Positions 17,148 to 29,413 of a stretch of DNA of 64,000 nt are shown here, in pieces. Source of the DNA: Pseudomonas sp. W4I3 (lineage in GTDB: Bacteria; Pseudomonadota; Gammaproteobacteria; Pseudomonadales; Pseudomonadaceae); NCBI RefSeq assembly GCF_030816195.1, contig NZ_JAUSXS010000001.1, positions 434,001 to 498,000 on the forward strand, in the 5' to 3' direction. Every line of letters starts with the position of its first letter. Positions within the stretch are counted from its first letter, which is position 1. The position numbers and the translations under genes were made by a program. The notes beneath the pieces were generated by a model, which saw only the letters and a list, made by a program, of their open reading frames with translations, ran no database searches and was not told where the DNA came from.

Positions 17148-17822
17148 CTACATCCATCCATATTCCGCCATCGACAACGGATCACCATCGCCCACGATGA
17201 TGTGATCCAGCACCCGTACGTCCACCATTTCCAAGGCCTTTTGCAATACCTTGGTCAGTTTTCGATCAGCAGCGCTTGGGTCCGCGCTGCCCGAGGGATG
17301 GTTGTGGCACAGGATCAAGGCCGCCGCGTTGTAGGCCAGCGCACGCTTGACCACTTGCCGAGGATAGACCAGAGCGGCATCGATGGTGCCCTCGGACAGC
17401 GCCTCGAAACCCAGCACCCGATGCTTGGAGTCGAGAAACAGGCAACCAAACACCTCATGCGACTCATGACGCAGCAGCGCCTTGAGGTATTCGCGCACGG
17501 CCAGGGGACTTTCCAGCACCGAATCGTTGCGCAGGCGCTCGGCCATGTGGCGCCGCGACATTTCCAGCACCGCCTGCAACTGGGCGAACTTCGCCGGCCC
17601 CAGGCCCAACTGCTGATTGAACCGTATCTGGCTGGCTTCCAGCAGCGGGCGCAGGCCGCCAAACTGCGCCAGCAGATGGCGCGCCAGGTCCACGGCGCTC
17701 CTGCCGGACACCCCGGTGCGCAGGAAGATTGCCAGCAATTCGGCATCGGACAGACTGGCCGCCCCCCACTCCAACAGCTTCTCTCGCGGCCGCTCGGCAG
17801 CAGGCCAATCGCGAATGCTCAT
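17148..17822 (-). CDS. radC: RadC family protein (JAB/MPN+ domain)
   Basis: The 224-residue product starts [17 protein letters not shown], has an N-terminal helix-hairpin-helix region ([18 protein letters not shown]) and a C-terminal JAMM metal site, [14 protein letters not shown]. Despite the name its role in DNA repair is unproven. The ATG at 17822 is preceded by GGAGAGGAGG; longer in-frame extension to 18026 would overlap coaBC and its promoter region and is rejected. It is divergent from coaBC. Confidence 0.92.
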   Translation of the reverse strand: MSIRDWPAAERPREKLLEWGAASLSDAELLAIFLRTGVSGRSAVDLARHLLAQFGGLRPLLEASQIRFNQQLGLGPAKFAQLQAVLEMSRRHMAERLRNDSVLESPLAVREYLKALLRHESHEVFGCLFLDSKHRVLGFEALSEGTIDAALVYPRQVVKRALAYNAAALILCHNHPSGSADPSAADRKLTKVLQKALEMVDVRVLDHIIVGDGDPLSMAEYGWM

Positions 17823-17976
17823 CTCACCTCCTCTCCATGATGTACGCCGTATGCGCCGCTGTTGCCGGGCGGTCGCTGTGTTATCGTAGGCCCTCTTTTT
17901 TGCATGCGATTTCACCTGGGGAGGGGTCATCGCAGGCGTCACTGAACTGGCTTCACTGAACTGGAAAGGCAAACCA

Positions 17977-19185
17977 ATGCAGCGTCTGTATCGGAAACGC
18001 ATCGTTCTCGGCGTCGGCGGCGGCATTGCCGCCTACAAGAGCGCAGAGCTGGTTCGCAGGCTCCTCGACCAAGGCGCCGAAGTGCGCGTGGTCATGACCC
18101 GTGGTGGCAGTGAGTTCATCACCCCGCTGACCATGCAGGCCTTGTCCGGCCACCCGGTTCATCTGGACCTGCTGGACCCGGCGGCCGAAGCCGCCATGGG
18201 CCATATCGAACTGGCCAAATGGGCCGACCTGGTGCTGATCGCGCCGGCCACCGCCGACCTGATCGCGCGCCTGGCCCAGGGCATCGCCGATGACCTGCTG
18301 ACCACCCTGGTACTGGCCACCGACGCCACCGTCGCCATCGCCCCGGCGATGAACCAGGCCATGTGGCGCGACCCGGCCACCCAGGCCAACACCCAGCTGC
18401 TGCAAAGCCGTGGCCTCAAGGTCTTCGGCCCGGCGTCCGGCAGCCAGGCCTGCGGCGACGTCGGCATGGGCCGCATGCTCGAAGCCACCGACCTGGCACT
18501 GTGTGCCGCCGAGTGCTTCCAGCACCTGGCCCTGACCGGCAAACACGTGCTGATCACCGCAGGCCCGACTCAGGAAAACATCGACCCGGTGCGCTACATC
18601 ACCAACCATAGCTCAGGAAAAATGGGCTTTGCCCTGGCTGAAGCCGCGGTTGAGGCAGGCGCGCGTGTCACCCTGATCACCGGCCCGGTGCATTTGCCAA
18701 CGCCTGATCGTGTGACGCGAATCGACGTAGTCAGCGCCCGAGACATGCTGGCGGCCTGTGAGGCCGCCATTCCGTGCGACCTGTTCATCGCCTCGGCAGC
18801 GGTTGCGGACTACCGACCGGAAGTCGTTGCACCGCAAAAGCTCAAGAAAGACCCTACAAGCGGCGATGGCCTGCTCCTGCAAATGGTGCGCAACCCGGAC
18901 ATCCTGGCCACCATCGCCACGCGCCCGGACCGTCCGTTCAGCGTCGGCTTCGCCGCCGAGACCGAACATTTGCTGGACTACGCCGCACGCAAATTGAAAG
19001 ACAAAAACCTCGACCTGATCGTTGCCAATGATGTCGCCAACCCGAGCATCGGCTTCAACAGCGAGGAAAACGCCTGCAGCGTGATCGACCGCGAGCTGCA
19101 CGCCACTCTTTTCGCCCAGACCAGCAAGGGCAAGATCGCCCGTCAACTGATCTCTTTTATCGCCCAACGGCTGAACCAGGTTTAA
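17977..19185 (+). CDS. coaBC: Bifunctional phosphopantothenoylcysteine decarboxylase/synthetase
   Basis: This 402-residue fusion makes 4'-phosphopantetheine for coenzyme A. The N-terminal CoaC flavoprotein domain (1 to about 190) has [11 protein letters not shown] and the PAMNQAMW substrate loop; the C-terminal CoaB domain has [23 protein letters not shown] and binds CTP. It overlaps or abuts dut (the stop codon TAA at 19183-19185 is five bases before the dut ATG), so the two are probably co-transcribed. Confidence 0.96.
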   Translation: MQRLYRKRIVLGVGGGIAAYKSAELVRRLLDQGAEVRVVMTRGGSEFITPLTMQALSGHPVHLDLLDPAAEAAMGHIELAKWADLVLIAPATADLIARLAQGIADDLLTTLVLATDATVAIAPAMNQAMWRDPATQANTQLLQSRGLKVFGPASGSQACGDVGMGRMLEATDLALCAAECFQHLALTGKHVLITAGPTQENIDPVRYITNHSSGKMGFALAEAAVEAGARVTLITGPVHLPTPDRVTRIDVVSARDMLAACEAAIPCDLFIASAAVADYRPEVVAPQKLKKDPTSGDGLLLQMVRNPDILATIATRPDRPFSVGFAAETEHLLDYAARKLKDKNLDLIVANDVANPSIGFNSEENACSVIDRELHATLFAQTSKGKIARQLISFIAQRLNQV

Positions 19186-19190
19186 TGTCC

Positions 19191-19646
19191 ATGCACGCTT
19201 TGCAAGCCAAGATCCTCGACCCCCGCATCGGTAGCGAATTCCCGCTTCCGGCCTACGCCACCCCAGGCTCCGCCGGCCTGGACCTGCGCGCCATGCTCAA
19301 GCAAGACACCGTGCTTGAGCCAGGCCAGACGATCCTGATCCCCACCGGCCTGTCGATCTACGTCGGCGACCCGGGCCTCGCAGCGCTGATCCTGCCCCGC
19401 TCCGGCCTGGGCCATAAACACGGCATCGTGCTGGGCAATCTGGTGGGCCTGATCGACTCCGACTACCAGGGCGAGTTGATGGTGTCGTGCTGGAACCGTG
19501 GCCAGACCGCATTCAACATTGCGGTCGGCGAGCGTATCGCCCAACTGGTGCTGGTGCCGGTGGTACAGGCGCATTTCGAACTGGTGCAGGAATTCGACGA
19601 AACCCAGCGCGGCGCAGGCGGTTTCGGGCATTCCGGCAGCCACTGA
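19191..19646 (+). CDS. dut: dUTP diphosphatase
   Basis: The 151-residue trimeric dUTPase converts dUTP to dUMP and PPi. Its five family motifs are visible, including [30 protein letters not shown], the ERIAQLV segment and a C-terminal [13 protein letters not shown] 19191 (MHALQAK) is chosen over the ATG at 19185, which overlaps the coaBC stop, because other pseudomonad Dut proteins start there. Confidence 0.96.
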   Translation: MHALQAKILDPRIGSEFPLPAYATPGSAGLDLRAMLKQDTVLEPGQTILIPTGLSIYVGDPGLAALILPRSGLGHKHGIVLGNLVGLIDSDYQGELMVSCWNRGQTAFNIAVGERIAQLVLVPVVQAHFELVQEFDETQRGAGGFGHSGSH

Positions 19647-19909
19647 CTAAGCTGAACCTGGCCGGACGCAATTGTTCGGCCAGACGCCACCGCCCGGCTT
19701 TTCAGGATGAAGAATGCGCGAACGGGATCAGCAAGATTTCTACAATGAAATCAAACGGTTATGCAGGTCCCGACACGGCGCAGAGGCGCCGATGGCACTT
19801 TTACACCACGAACTCTCTGCCGAAAACGCCGTCATACCCTTCAGTTTGAGTCTGCCGGCCAGCCACACCAGGCCAGCCTTGCCCCCTTTCAGATGGAGTT
19901 CCTCCCGCG

Positions 19910-21307
19910 ATGAGTACCGCAGCCCGCGTAGCCCCGACTTTTCCCGACAGCATCTTTCGCGCCTATGACATTCGTGGCGTGGTGCCCAAGACCCTGACCG
20001 CCGAAACCGCCTACTGGATCGGCCGCGCCATCGGCTCGCAGAGCCTGGCTCAGGGCGAGCCGAATGTTTCGGTAGGCCGTGACGGCCGCCTGTCCGGCCC
20101 GGAGCTGGTGGAGCAGTTGATCCAGGGCCTGGCGGACAGCGGTTGCCATGTCAGCGACGTCGGGCTGGTGCCCACGCCCGCGCTGTATTACGCCGCCAAC
20201 GTGCTGGCCGGCAAGTCGGGCGTGATGCTTACCGGCAGCCACAACCCGTCGGACTACAACGGGTTCAAGATCGTCATCGCCGGCGATACCCTCGCCAACG
20301 AGCAGATCCAGGCCCTGCACGCGCGCCTGAAAACCAACGACCTGACCAGCGGCACCGGCAGCATCACCAAGGTCGACATCCTGCAGCGCTACTCCGACGA
20401 AATCACCCGTGACGTCAAGCTCGCCCGCCGCCTGAAAGTGGTGGTGGATTGCGGCAACGGTGCGGCCGGCGTGATCGCTCCGCAATTGCTCGAAGCGCTG
20501 AACTGCGAAGTGATCCCGCTGTTCTGCGACGTTGACGGCAACTTCCCCAACCATCACCCGGACCCAGGCAAGCCTGAAAACCTGGTGGACCTGATCGCCA
20601 AGGTCAAGGAAGTGGGCGCAGACCTAGGCCTGGCCTTCGACGGCGACGGCGACCGCGTAGGTGTGGTGACCGAAACCGGCGAGATCGTGTACCCGGACCG
20701 CCTGTTGATGCTGTTCGCCCGTGACGTGGTGGCGCGCAATGCCAACGCTGAAATCATCTTCGACGTTAAATGCACCCGTCGCCTCACCCCGCTGATCAAG
20801 GAGTACGGCGGTCGCCCACTAATGTGGAAGACCGGTCACTCGTTGATCAAAAAGAAAATGAAGGAGACCGGCGCCCTGCTGGCCGGCGAAATGAGCGGTC
20901 ATGTGTTCTTCAAGGAGCGCTGGTTCGGTTTTGACGATGGCATTTACAGCGCGGCGCGCCTGCTGGAGATCCTCAGCAAGGAGAAATCCACGGCAGAGGA
21001 GCTGTTTCAGACCTTCCCGAACGATATTTCTACGCCAGAAATCAATATCCATGTGACCGAAGAGAGCAAATTCAGCATCATTGACGCACTGCACGATGCG
21101 CAATGGGGCGAAGGCGCCAACCTGACCACCATTGATGGTGTGCGAGTCGATTACGCCAAAGGCTGGGGCCTGGTGCGCGCGTCCAACACCACACCGGTGC
21201 TGGTGCTGCGCTTCGAGGCGGATACCGAGGCTGAGTTGCAGCGCATCAAGGACGTCTTCCACGTCCAGTTGAAACGTGTTGCCCCTGATCTCCAATTACC
21301 GTTCTGA
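19910..21307 (+). CDS. algC: Phosphomannomutase/phosphoglucomutase
   Basis: The 465-residue alpha-D-phosphohexomutase supplies mannose-1-P and glucose-1-P for alginate, LPS and rhamnolipid synthesis. The phosphoserine S110 sits in TGSHNPSDYNG, the metal loop is DGDGDR (about 243-248), and the substrate-specificity loop GEMSGHVFFKE follows. The ATG at 19910 is preceded by GGAGTTCCTCC. Some database entries for pseudomonads show a much longer form with a membrane N-terminus; no such extension is possible here because the 263 bp upstream to dut lack a suitable frame. argB follows 19 bp after it. Confidence 0.95.
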   Translation: MSTAARVAPTFPDSIFRAYDIRGVVPKTLTAETAYWIGRAIGSQSLAQGEPNVSVGRDGRLSGPELVEQLIQGLADSGCHVSDVGLVPTPALYYAANVLAGKSGVMLTGSHNPSDYNGFKIVIAGDTLANEQIQALHARLKTNDLTSGTGSITKVDILQRYSDEITRDVKLARRLKVVVDCGNGAAGVIAPQLLEALNCEVIPLFCDVDGNFPNHHPDPGKPENLVDLIAKVKEVGADLGLAFDGDGDRVGVVTETGEIVYPDRLLMLFARDVVARNANAEIIFDVKCTRRLTPLIKEYGGRPLMWKTGHSLIKKKMKETGALLAGEMSGHVFFKERWFGFDDGIYSAARLLEILSKEKSTAEELFQTFPNDISTPEINIHVTEESKFSIIDALHDAQWGEGANLTTIDGVRVDYAKGWGLVRASNTTPVLVLRFEADTEAELQRIKDVFHVQLKRVAPDLQLPF

Positions 21308-21326
21308 TTTTTTACCGGAGCCCTGA

Positions 21327-22232
<906 letters not shown>

Positions 22233-22236
22233 ACAC

Positions 22237-22370
22237 AAAAAGCCCCACCTCCCTGTAGGAGCGAGCTTGCTCGCGAAGAACGTCAACGATGACGCGTTTA
22301 TTCTGGATAAACGCGGCGCCTTCAAGTTTTTCGCGAGCAAGCTCGCTCCTACAGGAGGGTGGGGCTTTTT
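22237..22370. terminator. Bidirectional argB/pyrE terminator with a REPIN in its loop
   Basis: AAAAAGCCCCACC (22237-22249) and GGTGGGGCTTTTT (22358-22370) are perfect 13-bp arms of a classic two-way terminator between the convergent argB and pyrE genes. Instead of a short loop they enclose a complete REPIN (22253-22354), so the transcript would form a very long nested hairpin. Confidence 0.8.
22253..22354. repeat. REPIN (paired REP, TAGGAGCGAGC type) inside a terminator
   Basis: Two inverted copies of CTGTAGGAGCGAGCTTGCTC lie about 55 bp apart. The sequence family is the same as at 12374 and 59589. It occupies the loop of the argB/pyrE terminator. Confidence 0.92.
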
Positions 22371-22382
22371 GCTGTGCGGCGT

Positions 22383-23030
22383 TTATTGAACGCCGAACTG
22401 CTCGCGGTATGCCTTGACCGCCGGCAAATGCTGCTTGAGCTGCGGATCATCTTCCAGGAACTGCAGCACCTGGTTCAACGACACAATGCTCACCACCGGA
22501 ATGCCGAAGTCGCGCTCCACTTCCTGGATCGCCGACAACTCACCGTTGCCGCGCTCCTGGCGGTTCAGCGCAATCAGCACACCCGCCGCCTTGGCGCCGT
22601 CCTGGGAAGCGATGATCTGCATCACTTCACGGATGGCGGTGCCGGCGGTGATCACGTCGTCGATGATCAGCACGTCGCCCGTCAGCGGCGCGCCCACCAG
22701 GCTGCCCCCTTCGCCGTGAGCCTTGGCTTCCTTGCGGTTGAAGCACCACGGCAGGTCCCGCCCATGATGTTCCGCCAGGGCCACCGCGGTAGCTGCGGCC
22801 AGGGGAATGCCCTTGTAGGCCGGGCCAAACAGAACGTCGAAGGAAATACCGCTCTCAACAATGGCCGCGGCGTAGAAACGCCCCAGCTGGGCCAGGGCCG
22901 AACCCGAGTTGAACAAGCCAGCATTGAAGAAATACGGGCTGGTACGCCCGGACTTGAGGGTGAACTCACCGAAGCGCAAAACCCCGCGATCGATGGCAAA
23001 ACGAATGAAATCGCGTTGATACGCCTGCAT
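22383..23030 (-). CDS. pyrE: Orotate phosphoribosyltransferase
   Basis: The 215-residue enzyme joins orotate and PRPP to OMP in pyrimidine synthesis. The PRPP loop [16 protein letters not shown] and the catalytic-loop segment [12 protein letters not shown] are visible. ATG 23030 (MQAYQRDF) is the conserved start; an ATG at 23051 would add seven residues in the promoter. It is divergent from crc with only 82 bp between. Confidence 0.95.
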   Translation of the reverse strand: MQAYQRDFIRFAIDRGVLRFGEFTLKSGRTSPYFFNAGLFNSGSALAQLGRFYAAAIVESGISFDVLFGPAYKGIPLAAATAVALAEHHGRDLPWCFNRKEAKAHGEGGSLVGAPLTGDVLIIDDVITAGTAIREVMQIIASQDGAKAAGVLIALNRQERGNGELSAIQEVERDFGIPVVSIVSLNQVLQFLEDDPQLKQHLPAVKAYREQFGVQ

Positions 23031-23075
23031 GAAAAAAGCCTCAGATACCACGGATTTAGCTAATTAGGTAGACGG

Positions 23076-23090
23076 CGTGTATCATACACG
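23076..23090. promoter_or_regulatory. 15-bp palindrome in the pyrE-crc divergent promoter region
   Basis: CGTGTAT-C-ATACACG is a perfect palindrome 23 bp upstream of the crc ATG. It contains TATCAT, a plausible -10 element for crc, and TATGATAC is readable on the other strand for pyrE, so the same element could serve overlapping divergent promoters or an unidentified dimeric regulator. Confidence 0.4.
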
Positions 23091-23112
23091 CACGCGATTT
23101 TTGGGGCCATTT

Positions 23113-23892
23113 ATGCGGATCATCAGTGTGAACGTTAATGGTATTCAGGCTGCAGTCGAGCGTGGTTTGCTCAGTTGGCTGCAAGCTCAGAATGCCGACG
23201 TCATCTGCCTGCAGGACACCCGCGCCTCCGCCTTTGAACTGGACGACCCAGCCTTCCAACTGGATGGCTACTTCCTTTATGCCTGCGATGCCGAAGTGCC
23301 CACCCAAGGTGGCGTGGCTTTGTACTCGCGGTTGCAACCCAAGGCGGTCATCAGCGGCCTCGGCTTCGAGACAGCCGACCGCTACGGGCGCTACCTGCAA
23401 GCCGATTTCGACAAGGTCAGCATCGCGACCTTGCTGCTTCCTTCGGGGCAGAACGGCGATGAAGACTTGAACCAGAAATTCAAGCTAATGGACGATTTCG
23501 CCCGTTATCTGGATAAACAGCGACGCAAACGTCGCGAGTACATTTATTGTGGCTCGCTGTACGTGGCGCAACAGAAGCTGGATATCAAGAACTGGCGCGA
23601 CAGCCAGCAATCCCCGGGCTTCCTGGCGCCGGAACGGGCCTGGATGGACGAGATTGTCGGCAACATGGGCTATGTCGATGCCCTTCGCGAAGTCAGCCGC
23701 GAAGGCGACCAGTACAGCTGGTGGCCGGATAACGAACAGGCCGAGATGCTCAACCTGGGTTGGCGTTTCGACTATCAGCTGCTGACCCCGGGTCTGCGCC
23801 GGTTCGTGCGCAGCGCACGCCTGCCGCGCCAGCCGCGCTTCTCGCAGCACGCGCCACTGATCGTGGACTACGACTGGACCTTGACCATCTGA
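23113..23892 (+). CDS. crc: Catabolite repression control protein
   Basis: The 259-residue protein has an endonuclease/exonuclease/phosphatase fold starting MRIISVNVNGIQAAVERGLLSWLQ. Known Crc acts not as a nuclease but with Hfq to silence target mRNAs carrying A-rich motifs, prioritising succinate and amino acids over sugars. ATG 23113 is the conserved start; twelve upstream in-frame codons are within the promoter. Position beside pyrE is conserved in Pseudomonas. Confidence 0.96.
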   Translation: MRIISVNVNGIQAAVERGLLSWLQAQNADVICLQDTRASAFELDDPAFQLDGYFLYACDAEVPTQGGVALYSRLQPKAVISGLGFETADRYGRYLQADFDKVSIATLLLPSGQNGDEDLNQKFKLMDDFARYLDKQRRKRREYIYCGSLYVAQQKLDIKNWRDSQQSPGFLAPERAWMDEIVGNMGYVDALREVSREGDQYSWWPDNEQAEMLNLGWRFDYQLLTPGLRRFVRSARLPRQPRFSQHAPLIVDYDWTLTI

Positions 23893-23909
23893 GGTCTTTT
23901 TCCAGGCAC

Positions 23910-23939
23910 AAAAAAACCGACAGCGATGTCGGTTTTTTT
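23910..23939. terminator. Bidirectional terminator between crc and the DUF4870 gene
   Basis: AAAAAAACCGACA and TGTCGGTTTTTTT form the stem around a short GCGA-type loop, with A/T runs on both sides, 18 bp after the crc stop and just before the convergent DUF4870 stop (23951). Confidence 0.9.
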
Positions 23940-23950
23940 GTGGGTGGCTA

Positions 23951-24322
23951 TTATTTGACCAGGCGCCAGGTCAGAGGATAGCGATAGGCAATCCCCTTAT
24001 TGGCCTTGATACTGCCGATGATGGTCAGCACCACCGTGGCAATCGCCAGGGCAAACATCAGGAAAAAGCCAATCACTGCGAAGGCCAGCACGATGCAAGC
24101 GATCCAGGCAATGGCGACGGTGATCTGGAAATTCAGGGCTTCCTTGCCCTGATCGTCGATAAACGCATCCTGCTCCTTCTTCATCTGCCACAGGATCAGT
24201 GGCCCCACAACGCTGCCGAGGGGGAACACGAACCCCAGAAACGCCGCGAGATGGCACAACATCGCCGCCTGCCGCACTTCGTAGGAAGGCGCAGGCACCG
24301 GCGTTTGGCTGTTGTCATTCAT
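23951..24322 (-). CDS. DUF4870 (Tic20-like) inner-membrane protein
   Basis: The 123-residue protein has three or four hydrophobic segments (about 18-45, 65-85, 88-108) and the DUF4870 hallmark GPLILWQMKKEQDAFIDDQGKEALNFQIT. The family is widespread with no known function. It lies 22 bp after rph on the same strand and could be read through from it. Confidence 0.82.
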   Translation of the reverse strand: MNDNSQTPVPAPSYEVRQAAMLCHLAAFLGFVFPLGSVVGPLILWQMKKEQDAFIDDQGKEALNFQITVAIAWIACIVLAFAVIGFFLMFALAIATVVLTIIGSIKANKGIAYRYPLTWRLVK

Positions 24323-24344
24323 GGCGTTTCTCCTTGAGACCGGC

Positions 24345-25067
24345 TCAGTCAGCCAGTGCGGCGTTTTGCAGTTCGAAAATTTCGCTCATGCCTTTCTGGG
24401 CCAAGGCCAGCATGGCGTTCAGCTCGGCCGGCTGGAATGGCGCGCCTTCGGCGGTGCCCTGCACTTCGATGAAACCACCGGTGCTGGTCATGACCACGTT
24501 CAGGTCGGTCTCGGCGGCCGAGTCTTCCAGGTAGTCCAGGTCCAGCACAGGCTCGCCCTGATACATACCAACCGAGACGGCAGCGATCATCTGCTTGAGC
24601 GGGTCACCGCCCTTGAGGCCGCCACGCTTCTTGATCACTTTGAGTGCATCAACCAGGGCCACCATGGCGCCGGTGATCGACGCGGTGCGGGTGCCGCCAT
24701 CGGCCTGGATCACGTCGCAATCGACGTACAGGGTCACATCACCCAGCTTGGACATGTCCAGGGCGGCGCGCAGGGAGCGGCCGATCAGGCGCTGGATTTC
24801 CAGGGTCCGCCCGCCTTGCTTCCCACGGCTGGCTTCACGCTGGTTACGCTCGCCCGTGGCGCGCGGCAGCATGCCGTACTCAGCGGTCAACCAACCCTGG
24901 CCCTGACCCTTGAGGAACCGCGGCACGCCATTCTCGACGCTGACGGTGCAGATCACCTTGGTATCGCCAAACTCGACCAGTACGGATCCCTCGGCGTGTT
25001 TGGTGTAGTTGCGGGTGATGCGGATCGAGCGGAGCTGATCGGCGGCGCGACCACTTGGACGTTTCAT
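24345..25067 (-). CDS. rph: Ribonuclease PH
   Basis: The 240-residue phosphorolytic exoribonuclease trims the 3' ends of tRNA precursors. It has the family start [36 protein letters not shown] (phosphate/RNA binding) and [20 protein letters not shown] 25067 is the conserved start, after AGGGG(ATACC). It is divergent from yicC, with 215 bp between. Confidence 0.96.
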   Translation of the reverse strand: MKRPSGRAADQLRSIRITRNYTKHAEGSVLVEFGDTKVICTVSVENGVPRFLKGQGQGWLTAEYGMLPRATGERNQREASRGKQGGRTLEIQRLIGRSLRAALDMSKLGDVTLYVDCDVIQADGGTRTASITGAMVALVDALKVIKKRGGLKGGDPLKQMIAAVSVGMYQGEPVLDLDYLEDSAAETDLNVVMTSTGGFIEVQGTAEGAPFQPAELNAMLALAQKGMSEIFELQNAALAD

Positions 25068-25282
25068 AGGGGATACCTGTACTGAGGACAAAAACTGCCG
25101 AGCATTATAGAGCCGCCAGCCGATTCGGGGCACTTCTTAAAATCCGCTTACGAATATGCGGTCTATCGCCCATTGTTTGGGCGCACCCGCCCCACTGCGC
25201 TACACTCCTGCGCCTTCGCAGCCTGTCGGCTCCCATTTCATCATCATCCCGTATTTGCGGGACTGCATTGCGAGGTACCTCC

Positions 25283-26777
<1,495 letters not shown>

Positions 26778-26779
26778 TT

Positions 26780-26881
26780 GGCCCTTCCCAAAACCGCCGC
26801 AAGGGCTTTACATTGGCACTTGTAGCGGTTTTGCGAGGGCCTGTGAAAAATCAGCGCTTCCCTTAACGCTGGTGATTTTTT
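26780..26881 (+). terminator. Double hairpin between gmk and rpoZ
   Basis: First hairpin: GGCCCT (26780-26785) and AAAACCGC (26790-26797) pair with GCGGTTTT (26825-26832) and AGGGCC (26836-26841) with a small internal loop. Second hairpin: AAAAATCA/GCG (26846-26856) with CGC/TGATTTTT up to 26881, ending in a T-run. The second looks like an intrinsic terminator for the yicC-gmk unit, leaving rpoZ-spoT to its own promoter. Confidence 0.5.
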
Positions 26882-26944
26882 AAACTGCTCAGTCCGCTCG
26901 CCCAACCGGGCAGCGCGCATCTTGCATTCGCTCCGAGGAATACC

Positions 26945-27208
26945 ATGGCCCGCGTAACCGTTGAAGACTGCCTAGAACACGTGGATAACCGCTTTGAGCT
27001 GGTCATGCTCTCTACCAAGCGTGCCCGTCAACTGGCCACTGGCGGCAAAGAGCCCCTGGTCCAGTGGGAAAACGACAAGCCTACCGTTGTAGCCCTGCGT
27101 GAAATCGCAGAAGGCCTGATGAGCTACGAGTTCATCGCCAACGCTGAAATCGTTGAAGACGAACCGCTGTTTGCAGCGTTCGAGGACGAGTCCAACGAGG
27201 CCGTCTAA
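26945..27208 (+). CDS. rpoZ: DNA-directed RNA polymerase omega subunit
   Basis: The 87-residue protein starts [30 protein letters not shown], the omega signature that latches the beta-prime subunit and helps form a ppGpp binding site. A GAGGAAT ribosome site precedes the ATG. The next gene, spoT, follows after 60 bp. Confidence 0.97.
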   Translation: MARVTVEDCLEHVDNRFELVMLSTKRARQLATGGKEPLVQWENDKPTVVALREIAEGLMSYEFIANAEIVEDEPLFAAFEDESNEAV

Positions 27209-27268
27209 GCCTATGCCTGGTCGACGTAGCACGGCGCGGGGTCACAGCCTTCGGCAGGAGTTCATACT

Positions 27269-29374
27269 TTGCCGAGCATAGACGCCCTCGCCGATCGCTT
27301 ATCGGCCTACCTCGGCCCCGACCAGGTCAACCTGGTCCGCCGAGCGTATTTCTACGCCGAACAGGCTCACGACGGCCAACGCCGTCGTAGCGGTGAGGCG
27401 TACGTCACCCATCCTCTTGCGGTGGCCAATATCCTGGCCGACATGCACATGGACCATCAGAGCCTGATGGCCGCGATGCTGCATGACGTGATCGAAGACA
27501 CCGGCATCGCCAAGGAAGCGCTCAGCGCGCAGTTTGGCGAAACCGTGGCCGAACTGGTCGACGGGGTCAGCAAACTGACCCAGATGAACTTCGAGACCAA
27601 GGCCGAAGCCCAGGCGGAAAACTTCCAGAAGATGGCCATGGCCATGGCCCGCGATATCCGCGTGATCCTGGTCAAGCTGGCCGACCGGCTGCACAACATG
27701 CGCACGCTGGAAGTGCTCTCCGGCGAAAAGCGCCGGCGAATCGCCAAGGAAACCCTGGAAATCTACGCGCCCATCGCCAACCGGCTGGGCATGCACGCCA
27801 TTCGCATCGAATTCGAAGACCTCGGCTTCAAGGCCATGCACCCGATGCGCTCGGCGCGCATCTACCAGGCGGTCAAGCGCGCCCGGGGCAACCGCAAGGA
27901 AATCGTCAACAAGATCGAAGAGTCCCTGAGCCATTGCCTGGCGGTCGACGAGATCGAAGGCGAAGTCAGCGGAAGGCAGAAACACATCTACGGCATCTAC
28001 AAGAAGATGCGCGGCAAACGTCGGGCCTTCAACGAGATCATGGACGTGTATGCGTTCCGGATCATCGTCGACAAGGTCGACACCTGCTACCGCGTGCTGG
28101 GCGCTGTACATAATTTGTACAAACCCCTGCCGGGGCGCTTCAAGGACTACATCGCGATTCCCAAGGCCAACGGCTACCAGTCGCTGCATACCACGCTGTT
28201 CGGTATGCACGGTGTGCCGATCGAGATCCAGATCCGCACCCGCGAAATGGAAGAGATGGCCAACAACGGCATCGCGGCGCACTGGCTGTACAAGTCCAGC
28301 GGCGACGAGCAGCCAAAAGGCACCCATGCCCGTGCCCGCCAGTGGGTCAAGGGCGTGCTGGAAATGCAGCAACGTGCCGGCAACTCCCTGGAATTCATTG
28401 AAAGCGTGAAGATCGACCTGTTCCCGGACGAGGTCTACGTGTTCACGCCCAAGGGCCGGATCATGGAGCTGCCCAAAGGCTCCACGGCGGTGGACTTTGC
28501 CTACGCGGTGCACACCGATGTGGGCAACAGCTGCATCGCCTGCCGCATCAACCGTCGCCTGGCCCCGCTGTCGGAGCCACTGCAGAGCGGCTCCACGGTG
28601 GAGATCGTCAGCGCACCGGGCGCGCGGCCAAATCCGGCCTGGCTCAACTTTGTGGTCACCGGCAAGGCGCGTACGCATATCCGCCACGCCCTGAAACTGC
28701 AGCGTCGTTCCGAATCCATCAGCCTGGGCGAACGCCTGCTGAACAAGGTGCTCAACGGTTTCGACAGTGCCCTGGACAAGATCCCGCAGGAGCGCGTGAA
28801 CGCGATGCTCCACGAGTATCGCCAGGAAACCATTGAAGACCTGCTCGAAGATATCGGCCTGGGCAACCGCATGGCCTACGTGGTTGCGCGTCGCCTGCTC
28901 GGCGAAGGCGAACAGCTGCCAAGCCCCGAAGGCCCGCTGGCGATTCGCGGCACCGAGGGCCTGGTGCTCAGCTATGCCAAATGCTGCACACCGATCCCGG
29001 GCGACCCGATTGTCGGCCACCTGTCGGCGGGCAAAGGCATGGTGGTGCACCTGGACAACTGCCGCAATATCACCGAAATCCGCCACAACCCGGAAAAATG
29101 CATCCAGCTTTCGTGGGCCAAGGATGTCACCGGCGAATTCAATGTCGAGCTGCGCGTGGAGCTCGAACACCAACGCGGCTTGATCGCCCTGCTGGCCAGC
29201 AGCGTCAACGCGGCCGACGGCAACATCGAGAAAATCAGCATGGACGAACGCGATGGGCGCATCAGCGTGGTCCAGCTGGTGGTCAGCGTGCACGACCGCG
29301 TGCACCTGGCCCGCGTGATCAAGAAGCTGCGTGCGTTGACCGGGGTGATCCGCATCACCCGCATGCGCGCGTAG
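27269..29374 (+). CDS. spoT: Bifunctional (p)ppGpp synthetase/hydrolase
   Basis: The 701-residue RelA/SpoT homologue contains an HD hydrolase domain with MLHDVIEDTG, a synthetase domain with VDKVDTCYRVLGAVHNLYKPLPGRFKDYIA, a TGS domain (about 385-450, beginning VYVFTPKGRIMELPKGSTAVDFAY) and a C-terminal ACT/RRM domain. It balances the stringent response alarmone. The start is TTG at 27269 with AGGAG 8 bases upstream; no in-frame ATG fits, and the length is that of P. aeruginosa SpoT. It follows rpoZ. Confidence 0.95.
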   Translation: MPSIDALADRLSAYLGPDQVNLVRRAYFYAEQAHDGQRRRSGEAYVTHPLAVANILADMHMDHQSLMAAMLHDVIEDTGIAKEALSAQFGETVAELVDGVSKLTQMNFETKAEAQAENFQKMAMAMARDIRVILVKLADRLHNMRTLEVLSGEKRRRIAKETLEIYAPIANRLGMHAIRIEFEDLGFKAMHPMRSARIYQAVKRARGNRKEIVNKIEESLSHCLAVDEIEGEVSGRQKHIYGIYKKMRGKRRAFNEIMDVYAFRIIVDKVDTCYRVLGAVHNLYKPLPGRFKDYIAIPKANGYQSLHTTLFGMHGVPIEIQIRTREMEEMANNGIAAHWLYKSSGDEQPKGTHARARQWVKGVLEMQQRAGNSLEFIESVKIDLFPDEVYVFTPKGRIMELPKGSTAVDFAYAVHTDVGNSCIACRINRRLAPLSEPLQSGSTVEIVSAPGARPNPAWLNFVVTGKARTHIRHALKLQRRSESISLGERLLNKVLNGFDSALDKIPQERVNAMLHEYRQETIEDLLEDIGLGNRMAYVVARRLLGEGEQLPSPEGPLAIRGTEGLVLSYAKCCTPIPGDPIVGHLSAGKGMVVHLDNCRNITEIRHNPEKCIQLSWAKDVTGEFNVELRVELEHQRGLIALLASSVNAADGNIEKISMDERDGRISVVQLVVSVHDRVHLARVIKKLRALTGVIRITRMRA

Positions 29375-29413
29375 CTCTTCAAATAAGCCATCGCCCATTA
29401 CAAGGAGTCATTC

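Noticed and set aside
19647..19909. Possible longer AlgC N-terminus upstream of 19910
   Set aside because: The in-frame codons upstream do not extend to a credible start or a membrane domain; the standard 465-residue form fits.
27299..29398. 699-codon open frame antisense to spoT, and a similar one antisense to recG (34912-37011)
   Set aside because: High GC at third codon positions keeps such frames open. The translations are His/Gln/Ala-rich with no family resemblance, while the sense genes are certain.
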